Source: a virus. Taken from it: a DNA stretch of 41,434 nt. The DNA lies in the IMG/VR virus record IMGVR_UViG_3300027976_000079, positions 1-41,434 of that record. One strand, written 5' to 3'. The notes under the pieces are model-generated. The model did not search any database. It was not told where the DNA came from and worked only from the letters and a program-made list of their open reading frames with translations. Position numbers and translations under genes: made by a program. Within the stretch, counting starts at the first letter, position 1, and every line of letters begins with the position of its first letter. Positions 8,845-17,000 of this stretch are shown here, one piece after another.

Positions 8845-9579
8845 ATGGCTGACATAAGAAAACGTGTAGCAGAGAAAACGGCACAGGCTATAACTATTAC
8901 GCCAAACGTTTCTACGCTCGGCAAGACTATAAACGCATACGCTGTCAGCAGGGGCGAAACGGCGAACGGTACTGTTTCAGGTTCAATTCAAGTAGACCAC
9001 GACGCAACTACAAACTTTGTATCTGGAGAGCATTTCACTCAAGCTAACATCACAACCGTTGGAACGGTAACAGCAGGAAGCGTAGCAGCAATTCTCCCAG
9101 CGGACATCCTTTCGGGTTCTATAAATAACAATAATTGGAGTGGAGTTGATCTATCAGTGGTCAATGGTGGAACGGGATTATCTTCTGTGACATCTAATGC
9201 CATTCTTAAAGGAAATGCGACAGGCGCTCTAGTAGTTTCAGGTGTAACAATTGATGCCAGTAATCAAATAACAGCCGCTGATTTTATTCTATCATCCGAT
9301 ATTAAATTGAAACGAAATGTTGAACCATTGAATAATTCATTGATTCATATTCAGCGATTAAATGGCATTCGTTATAATTTAAAAGGTGAGCCTAATTCTA
9401 GAAAACGCTTGGGTGTAATTGCTCAGGATGTTGAAGCGGTATATCCAGAAGCGGTAATATTAAAAGAAGATGGTTTCAAAGGAGTCTCATATAATCAATT
9501 GGTTCCTGTATTGCTTGAAGCAATTAAAGAACTGAATGTTAGGGTTGAATATTTAGAGGGTAAATTAGATGCCAGGTAA
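8845..9579 (+). CDS. Tail fibre protein with C-terminal S74 intramolecular chaperone
   Basis: A 244-aa protein. Residues 1-145 are a Ser/Thr/Gly-rich beta region typical of phage fibres (NWSGVDLSVVNGGTGLSS). From about residue 150 an endosialidase-type peptidase_S74 chaperone domain begins: SSDIKLKRNV, then LNGIRYNLKG, RLGVIAQDVEAVYPEAV, and a C-terminal helix VPVLLEAIKELNVRVEYLEGKL. These domains help fibres trimerise and then cut themselves off at the conserved Ser before D-x-K/R-L-K. The protein is short for a main fibre, so it may be a tip or an accessory fibre. An in-frame stop at 8812-8814 and a lack of other starts fix the ATG. The 3' end overlaps the next gene by 11 bp. Confidence 0.8.
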   Translation: MADIRKRVAEKTAQAITITPNVSTLGKTINAYAVSRGETANGTVSGSIQVDHDATTNFVSGEHFTQANITTVGTVTAGSVAAILPADILSGSINNNNWSGVDLSVVNGGTGLSSVTSNAILKGNATGALVVSGVTIDASNQITAADFILSSDIKLKRNVEPLNNSLIHIQRLNGIRYNLKGEPNSRKRLGVIAQDVEAVYPEAVILKEDGFKGVSYNQLVPVLLEAIKELNVRVEYLEGKLDAR

Positions 9580-10087
9580 ATTATCGGAATTAATGATAGA
9601 AACAGGATTCCCATTGGCAACTAGCTTTAATTTATTAGTCGTCGATTTAGGATTCACGGGTGGATCGATGTCTGATTTTAAATTCACAGGAATAGAATTT
9701 GCATCCACCGCGATCGGTATTCTGAAAATATTGTCTCCACAGTTAGCACCATCCGGATCAACTGATTTGTCTAGAACCGGCGCTGGTAGCAAGGCGTATA
9801 CATGTGATACGAATGTATTAACCATTAATAAACAAAAAACATCAGGAACGGAAGATAATTTACGAATAGATGTCAACGGAACCACTATATTAACTCATAT
9901 TGAATATGTCGATACGACTACATTGATTGGTACGGCTGACACTTATAAATTTGTGGGCGTTAATATTGGCGGTACAGGAACCGTTGATTATTCGGTAAGT
10001 TGTTCATATGCAGGAGACTTCAATGGAACTATAAATGGAAATACAACCACAATGACTGTTGATGACAGCGATGCAGGTGGAATTTAA
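9569..10087 (+). CDS. Hypothetical virion-associated protein downstream of fibre
   Basis: A 172-aa protein that I do not recognise. It is rich in Thr, Gly and Ser with alternating hydrophobic residues, so a beta-sandwich is likely; no signal peptide or membrane segment is visible. Two halves can be made out: a first ~75 residues with DLGFTGGSMSDFKFTGIEF, and a second with DNLRIDVNGTTILTHIEYVDTTT, which resembles an immunoglobulin-like or fibre decoration fold. The ATG lies inside the end of the S74 gene (11-bp overlap), which implies coupled translation and a role tied to the same tail structure. It is the last gene before a 117-bp AT-rich gap with the next promoter. Confidence 0.6.
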   Translation: MPGKLSELMIETGFPLATSFNLLVVDLGFTGGSMSDFKFTGIEFASTAIGILKILSPQLAPSGSTDLSRTGAGSKAYTCDTNVLTINKQKTSGTEDNLRIDVNGTTILTHIEYVDTTTLIGTADTYKFVGVNIGGTGTVDYSVSCSYAGDFNGTINGNTTTMTVDDSDAGGI

Positions 10088-10154
10088 TATAAGTTAATTT
10101 ATTAATGAATTATTCAATAATATAAATTCATATTCGAATTATACGATTAAAATC

Positions 10155-10174
10155 TATATTTATATATATTTATA
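10155..10174 (+). promoter_or_regulatory. Two tandem TATATTTATA late-promoter motifs
   Basis: Exact motif copies at 10155-10164 and 10165-10174 lie back to back, the second ending 30 bp before the ATG at 10205. The gap from 10088 to 10204 contains no other feature that I can see. Confidence 0.6.
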
Positions 10175-10204
10175 ATTAAAGTAAATAATACACGGTTATA
10201 TTGA

Positions 10205-11200
10205 ATGAAAAATAATTTGGTTTTAGATTGTATCCGAGATGGTGGGGCGATAAAACCCTTGCTGGTGAACAGTGATAGGACGAATGGACTTGGGTTGATG
10301 AATCCATCAATTTATATTGACAATGGAAAAATAATAGGGATCCTCAGACAAACTAACTATACATTCTACCATTCAGAACGGAAGTTATTCCAGCACCCGT
10401 ACGGTCCGTTGTCGTATATTCACCCAGAAAATGATTTAAAATTAAGGACGTGGAACTGGTACTTTGAACTAGATTCTGAACTTAATATGACCAAATGTGT
10501 TCAAATAGATACGTCCAAATTTGATACGTATGAACCTCTTTGGGATTTTGTTGGCTTAGAAGATGCTCGTATTTTCAGATGGGGCGGGAAATTATATCAC
10601 TCTGGAGTAAGAAGAGACACTACTCCCATCGGGCAGGGTAGGATGGAAATTTCTGAACTTAAAATATCTGGGCCAGCAGTATTTGAAATATCTAGAGTTC
10701 GTATAGAAACCCCAAATGATCCAGATTCATATTGTGAAAAAAACTGGATGCCTGTCATTGACAAGCCGAATCACTATATCAAATGGACGAACCCAACCGA
10801 ATTAGTTAAAGTTGATATTTTAACTGGAAAATCTGAAACAATAGCAATAACAAATAAAGTTGATTTGCCTAGAGATTTACGAGGTGGTTCTCAGGTAATC
10901 CCATATAATGATGGGTATATTGCGATCACACATGAAGTTGATTTATTCAATAGTAGAGAAGGAAGAAAAGATGCGGTATACTATCATCGATTTATAATAT
11001 GGGATGCGGAATGGAATATAATAAAATGTTCTGATGCGTTTCACCTTATGGATGCCGACGTTGAATTTTGTATCGGAATGGCTGAACTAGGAGATTCGTT
11101 TTTATTTACCTTCGGATTTCAGGATAACGCGGCGTTTGTACTAAAGGCTAAAAAGTCAACAATAGAAAATTTCATATTTAATACAGAAAACGATGGATAG
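10205..11200 (+). CDS. GH130/GH43-like beta-propeller, putative carbohydrate-active protein
   Basis: A 331-aa soluble protein. The layout suggests a five-bladed beta-propeller of the GH130 type: NPSIYIDNGKIIGILRQ near the start, the core GLEDARIF (GH130 enzymes carry a similar GxEDPR with the catalytic Asp), then EKNWMPVI, RGGSQVIPYNDGYIAITHE, and a late FCIGMAELGDSFLFTFGFQD. Members act as mannoside phosphorylases or hydrolases, and related phage proteins are often found beside glycosyltransferases. The substrate cannot be stated. It overlaps the next gene by 8 bp and heads a three-gene carbohydrate cassette with its own promoter. It could modify glycans on the virion or the host envelope. 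Family assignment is by motif memory. Confidence 0.6.
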   Translation: MKNNLVLDCIRDGGAIKPLLVNSDRTNGLGLMNPSIYIDNGKIIGILRQTNYTFYHSERKLFQHPYGPLSYIHPENDLKLRTWNWYFELDSELNMTKCVQIDTSKFDTYEPLWDFVGLEDARIFRWGGKLYHSGVRRDTTPIGQGRMEISELKISGPAVFEISRVRIETPNDPDSYCEKNWMPVIDKPNHYIKWTNPTELVKVDILTGKSETIAITNKVDLPRDLRGGSQVIPYNDGYIAITHEVDLFNSREGRKDAVYYHRFIIWDAEWNIIKCSDAFHLMDADVEFCIGMAELGDSFLFTFGFQDNAAFVLKAKKSTIENFIFNTENDG

Positions 11201-13073
11201 AGCTTATATTATAAATTACTTACGTTCTAAAATAAATGCTAACGATTATCTAGAAATTGGATACGGCGATGGTGTATGTTTCAGCACGATAGAATGTAAA
11301 AACAAAACGGCGGTGGATCCATTTGTAACTGATACACTTGATGTGGTGACGTTAGAATCGGACGCTTTCTTTTTGAAAAATAAAAATACGTTTGATTTGA
11401 TTTTTATCGATGGATTGCACCACTCAGACCAATTATATCGTGATATATCAAATTCATTAGATATATTAAACAAAGGTGGTTGGATAGCTATACATAATAC
11501 GCTACCGTATACAAATCAGATGCAAGAAGTCCCATATCAAGGCGGGTTATGGACTGGTGATTGTTGGAAGGCGGTCGTTAGTGCCAGACAAACTATTCCT
11601 AATATAGATGTTTTTACAATAGACATTGATTACGGATTAACAATAATCAGAAAATCAGAAAATGATACTGATCTATTGGAACCAATTCTAGATATGAGTT
11701 ATGACTCATTTTTGAAAAATAAGATCAAATGGTTAAACGTAATAAATATATTCGACTTTTATAGCATGTTTGCTGGTTCTAACCACACTCAGTTATTAGA
11801 TCACTACATACATTACCCTCAATGCGATTTAATCAATTTCAACATGGGGGTATTTTATGAAAGCATTGGTCAGACCGCCGCGGCTATCTCATTTTATGTG
11901 CGATGTTCCGAGCGAACGAATGATGTTTTGTTACAATACGAATCAATGCTCAGAGCCGGGCTGTGTTTCGAAAAACAAGGAATACGAGACAATTCAGTTA
12001 TAGGATTGTATCAGCACGCAGTTTCGTTACTACCGTGGAGACCCGAGGGGTATTTCCTATTAAGTAGATTCTATGAACATTCAACACGATGGTTTGACGG
12101 ATATACTATGGCATCTATTGCCGAAAAGATGGTTAATTTTAATTCACATCCGCTTAGGACAAATGTGGAATATCCAGGACCATACGGAATATTGTTTGAA
12201 AAGGCGGTAGTATCATGGTGGTGCGGTCTATGCGCAGAATCTATAGACCTGTTTAAACATCTACTATTGAATTATAATCTATCTACAATACATCGTGAGT
12301 CGTGTATCACTAATTTACTTAGATTGGATGGTTCTTCGCTAACTAATGGATTTAAATTCGACGGTGTTAATCATGAGATATTAGAATCATACAAGCATTT
12401 GAATTTATATTATGATAGTTCACATGAAAACTTGAAAATAAAATTCGATGGATCCGATTTGATTAAACGAAACCACTCAGAAGCGTTTCAGGACATGTTT
12501 GTATTAACTGCGTTAGGTGGTAAGATGAATGGTAGTTATTTGGAAATAGGTGCTGGTTGTCCTGTTTTTGGAAACAATACGTATCTCCTTGAATCTGAAT
12601 TTGATTGGAGTGGTATCTCGATTGATATTGTGCCGGATACAGTTGATACCTTTAATTTGAATAGAAAAAATAAGGCAATATTGGCCGATGCGTTGGAAGT
12701 TAATTATGAAGAACTATTAAATAAAAATAACTTACCGAATTCAATAGATTATTTACAACTGGATTGCGACCCACCTGAAGTCACATATAATATTTTATTG
12801 AGAATCCCATTTGATGTATATAAATTTGGTGTAATAACATTTGAACACGACAGCTATGCCGATCCATCCAGTCCATTCAAACGAAAATCAAGAAAGTATT
12901 TAAAGAAACTTGGATATGTTTTGGTTGTATCAAATGTGTCTCCCCGAGGTGATAATCCATTTGAAGATTGGTGGATACATCCTGATATCGTGGATGTTGA
13001 TGTTTTAAAGAAGCTCGGTGATCTAACAAATGATAAAACAAAAGAATCCAATACTATATTTTTAAATAAATGA
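11193..13073 (+). CDS. Two-headed methyltransferase with TPR-like linker
   Basis: A 626-aa protein with three parts. Residues 1-155 are a class I SAM methyltransferase: DYLEIGYGDGVCFS (18-31) is the SAM-binding loop, and FDLIFIDGLHHSDQ (67-80) is typical of the Methyltransf_24 group. Residues ~205-370 form a helical TPR-like section (VFYESIGQTAAAISFYVRC; GLYQHAVSLLPWRPEGYFLL). Residues ~428-626 are a second methyltransferase of the FkbM kind: SEAFQDMFVLTALGG, then YLEIGAGCPVFGNNTYLLE and IDYLQLDCDPP. FkbM enzymes O-methylate sugars. Flanked by a GH130-like gene and a GT2 gene with overlaps on both sides, it most likely methylates a glycan. I cannot tell whether both active sites work. Confidence 0.75.
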   Translation: MDRAYIINYLRSKINANDYLEIGYGDGVCFSTIECKNKTAVDPFVTDTLDVVTLESDAFFLKNKNTFDLIFIDGLHHSDQLYRDISNSLDILNKGGWIAIHNTLPYTNQMQEVPYQGGLWTGDCWKAVVSARQTIPNIDVFTIDIDYGLTIIRKSENDTDLLEPILDMSYDSFLKNKIKWLNVINIFDFYSMFAGSNHTQLLDHYIHYPQCDLINFNMGVFYESIGQTAAAISFYVRCSERTNDVLLQYESMLRAGLCFEKQGIRDNSVIGLYQHAVSLLPWRPEGYFLLSRFYEHSTRWFDGYTMASIAEKMVNFNSHPLRTNVEYPGPYGILFEKAVVSWWCGLCAESIDLFKHLLLNYNLSTIHRESCITNLLRLDGSSLTNGFKFDGVNHEILESYKHLNLYYDSSHENLKIKFDGSDLIKRNHSEAFQDMFVLTALGGKMNGSYLEIGAGCPVFGNNTYLLESEFDWSGISIDIVPDTVDTFNLNRKNKAILADALEVNYEELLNKNNLPNSIDYLQLDCDPPEVTYNILLRIPFDVYKFGVITFEHDSYADPSSPFKRKSRKYLKKLGYVLVVSNVSPRGDNPFEDWWIHPDIVDVDVLKKLGDLTNDKTKESNTIFLNK

Positions 13074-13843
13074 TACCAACGATAGGAACTGCTATAATTA
13101 AAAATCCTCAATGGGTAACTCGATTGTATTACAGTATAGATTATCCAGTGGAAAACTTTATAATAATAAATAATAACCCAACAGGTGAACTATATCAACC
13201 GCTAGAGGATTTAAAGAAAATAAATCATTCATATGTTAAAAACTTACACATAGTACATCTTCCTGGTAATATTGGAGTTGGGGGTGCATGGAATCTTATT
13301 ATAAAATCAAATCTAATGTCACCATATTGGATTATAACGAATGATGATATTGCGTTTTCTCCTGGGATGCTATCAACAATTGTCGAAAAAGCGAAAGATG
13401 ATACCATTGGTATGATACACGGCAACGGTGGTGATTTTGGAATTGGTGGATATGATTTGTTTTTAATAAAAGATTGGGTTATTAAACAAGTAGGTATTTT
13501 TGATGAGAATCTGTACCCGGCATATTGTGAAGATGCTGATTATATTATGCGTACATATTTAGAAAAAATCAAGGTGGGGATTCTTGATGTGAAATATCCA
13601 CACGGAACAGGATTTTCGGATGAATACTATCTACACGGGAGTCAAACTGGGAAAACATCAAAGAGCATTGGAGATCAATTGGATGCTATCAATTTGATAA
13701 ATTTCGAATATATGACTGATAAGTGGGGCGCCGGGTGGAGAACAGTTTCGCCTTCTCTACATCCATTTAATAATCCTACGCTTCCTGTAACTCATACAAC
13801 ATTTGATATAGAGTATGCAAGAAGAAAATTTCTGAAAATATGA
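13070..13843 (+). CDS. Family 2-like glycosyltransferase
   Basis: A 257-aa GT-A fold glycosyltransferase. The N-terminus PTIGTAIIKNPQWVTRLYYSI is the nucleotide-sugar strand. FIIINNNPTG, LPGNIGVGGAWNLII and WIITNDDIAFSPG follow; the NDD takes the place of the usual metal-binding DxD. FDENLYPAYCEDADY is the acceptor/catalytic region seen in rhamnosyl- and related GT2 enzymes. No membrane segment is visible, so it is probably cytoplasmic. The start is an ATGA overlap with the methyltransferase stop. A strong terminator begins directly at its stop codon, which closes the cassette. The likely role is adding a sugar to a virion protein, to host surface glycan or to modified DNA; context does not decide between these. 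Confidence 0.8.
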   Translation: MIPTIGTAIIKNPQWVTRLYYSIDYPVENFIIINNNPTGELYQPLEDLKKINHSYVKNLHIVHLPGNIGVGGAWNLIIKSNLMSPYWIITNDDIAFSPGMLSTIVEKAKDDTIGMIHGNGGDFGIGGYDLFLIKDWVIKQVGIFDENLYPAYCEDADYIMRTYLEKIKVGILDVKYPHGTGFSDEYYLHGSQTGKTSKSIGDQLDAINLINFEYMTDKWGAGWRTVSPSLHPFNNPTLPVTHTTFDIEYARRKFLKI

Positions 13844-13887
13844 TTGATCAATTAATAGCGACTGTTAATTGATCAAGTTCTTTTTTT
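13844..13887 (+). terminator. Strong intrinsic terminator after the glycan cassette
   Basis: A perfect 12-bp stem (13844-13855 with 13865-13876) with a 9-nt loop is followed by TTCTTTTTTT. It begins on the base after the TGA of the glycosyltransferase. Confidence 0.9.
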
Positions 13888-14016
13888 AAGTCTTGTCTGG
13901 TAGTCTAGTAGTCGTCTTGCGAATACATATTTATTAAATTTGTTATAATCACATAATTATTACGAATCATTGGAATATTCACAGTAATGCGGAAAATCAC
14001 TATTTGTTAGTAATGA

Positions 14017-14026
14017 TATATTTATG
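14017..14026 (+). promoter_or_regulatory. Late-promoter motif TATATTTATG
   Basis: One mismatch from TATATTTATA, 26 bp before the ATG at 14053. The rest of the gap from 13888 shows only a possible TATAAT at 13944-13949 without a good -35. Confidence 0.5.
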
Positions 14027-14052
14027 ATTATACCAAAAGAAATAAATTTCAT

Positions 14053-17000
14053 ATGAATAATTTTATCAGCGACATTACGCAAGGTGTGTCAAATTTAGTT
14101 GAATCTGTGATAACAGCCACAGAAAAGGCAACCGATTATATTGTAATTTATTCCGGGCGATTTCAGCCGTTTCATAAATCACATTATGAAACATATAAAA
14201 AACTAACAGCCAAATTCGGTAAGGATAAAGTTTTCATTGGTACGTCGAATAAAACAGATGCAAATTCGTCTCCATTTTCATTCAATGAAAAGAAGCGCAT
14301 TATGACAAAAATGTTCGGTATAAGTGCAAAGTATATCGTCCAGTTGAAAAACCCATATAGACCCGATGAAATCACTAGTAAATTCAATGATAAGACTACA
14401 GCCTATATAGCAGTCGTTGGAGAAAAAGATGCGGCAAGATTGACTGGCAAGTTTTTCAAAGTATATAAAGACGGCATGCAATTGAATCCAATGGTGGATA
14501 ATGGATATGTTTATATTGCTCCTCATATCACTAACGTATTCGCACTCCCAGGTGGAAAAAAAGATGTGACTGGAACAGTCGTTAGAAACGCTATTCGCAC
14601 TGGAACGGAAGATGAACAAATAGCGGTATTGAAAATGCTATATCCAAAAATAGACAAATCCATTTTCGATTTAATCATCAAAGGAATAGCAGAGTGCATC
14701 ACAGATGATGATATTGTACATTTTCTAGAATCAGTTGATATTGGTGAATTGCTTAAAGAATCAACGTCATCGGATTCCGCTGGAGCGACCCAATCCGTTG
14801 ATGATGGACCTAGATATCATTATCCATCACATACAACATATCAACGCGTCACTTCAAGAAGAGCCGCTAAGATAGGGTATACGGTATTAGATTATATCAT
14901 CAAGGGAGCAGGACCTCAAGGTGAAATGGCTCCTGATTATCCAGATGGGCCTGTGGATGCTATATCCTACTTACCAGCAGGAGTCGCGGGATTAAAAACA
15001 CCAATGAATCAACAGGATTTGATTGGGTCGGAAGGCTGGAGTAAATGGTTCGACCATGTTACTAGATCGGCATCTCTTGTTGGGTATGAATTAGTAAAGA
15101 CGAAGGAGGAAAGGCTTCGACAGGACAAAGAGCATAAACAATCCGCTATACAATCAAAGGCTGATAATAATAAACGATTCAATACAAACACAATGCCAGA
15201 GTCCACATTGGTTTTAATAAAAGCGGCATTAAACGAATACCAAGCAAAATCAGATATTTTAGAAATTGCATATGATATAAGTGATGAGCATAGAAACATA
15301 GTTGAACATCTAATCGATTTTACCTTTGAAGTATTAGGAATTACTCAATATCCAAATATTAGGCTAACAACGGAAAGGGAAGATATATCGACCACCGCGT
15401 ATTATAATATCGAATCACATGATATAAAAATATACACAAAAAATAGAGCGTTGGCAGATGTACTACGCTCTATTGTACATGAAATTGTACACCACCAGCA
15501 AAATCTAGAAGGTAGGTTAGTTAGAAACGAAGATTCAAAATGGGCAATTGGAGAAACTGATCCATGGGAAACAGAAGCTCATGCAATGGCTGGGCATATT
15601 ATAACCAAATTCAAACATATATCTGAAAAGAATATCTACTTGAATGAAGCAAGGACAAAGCAAGCAGTCGCTGGTGGGAAGGTTCAACGGTTTATAACTG
15701 GTCTTAATATTACACTCTTTGGAAAGAAATATAATGTAGTTGAGTTTGAACGACTATCCATCGATAATGGACAAAGGCTTGTTAGATTCAGAATCGATTC
15801 CCCAAGAGAAATAGCGGGTAAGGAAATATATGTATCATTCCAAGAGTTGCGGAGAGGTCGATTTATGGCAACTCCTATACCAAATGCGTTAGAAGAATTT
15901 ACAAAAAGTGGGACAGTTAAAAGTACAGAATCTGGCAACAAAACATTACATCAATTAAATGAAAACACCAACGGCAATTATGATTACTCATGCTTAATGG
16001 TGGTTCACAAACATATCCCAGCAACAGCACTACCTGTATTGGATCCTGCTGATATTTACGACGAAGTTGGATATGGAATAGAAGATGATCCACATATTAC
16101 AGTTTTATATGGAATACATCAAGAAATATCATTTGAACAAGTATTAGCGGCAATAGAACCAGTCGGTGAAATTAATGTGAAATTCACAGGTATTAGTATT
16201 TTTGAAAATGAAAAATACGATGTGCTGAAATATGATATAGAAAGCGAAGCGTTGCATACAATGAACGCAAAGCTAAGAAATTCAATACCATTTACGAATT
16301 CATATGATGAATATCATCCACATTCAACCATAGCATATTTGAAACCAGGAACGGGTAAAAAATACATCAGATTACTCGATGAGCCAATATCAACAATAGT
16401 AGATACATTATATTTCAGCACACCAGCTGGAAATAAATCGTTTCATCAATTAAATGAAAATCCAGATACAATCCATGCAGGGGGCTCAAATACTGCTGAT
16501 ATTGGCAGCCGAGATGCTAGGGCATTTGGTATGTTTAATGGTAAGGTATACATTGGCCAGCATCAATGGGAATATCATGATGATTTAGCTTTGTCATATC
16601 TTGGCAGAAAGTTAATCACTCAAGCACAATATGATAAATTACCAAAAAATAGATATATCTGGACATATCCTGGAAGATTATGGATTAATAAAAAACTAAT
16701 TTCATTTTGGAAATACCCGAAAACAAAAGCGGAATTCTTGATACTTTTGAAAAAAATAGAAAAGGCAGCCAAAATTAAAATAATTGGCTCTGGTTGGAAG
16801 GTTGAAGTATATCCAGGATCTGATGAAGTAAACAACTTGACGAATGGCGCTAAATTAATCAGTACGGATACATATAGGGGAAGTAAAGACGCTGCTGGAA
16901 TTAATACAGACCATGCCAAATCACCAATTGACAAGACAAAGAAAACTGTACCAAATAACATGGGCGCAAATAAATCTATTCCCGGAGCAAGAAAAGGCGA

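Noticed and set aside
13944-13949. TATAAT as a sigma70 -10
   Set aside because: No acceptable -35 at 16-18 bp (nearest TTGCGA is 21 bp away); the late-type motif at 14017 explains the next gene better.
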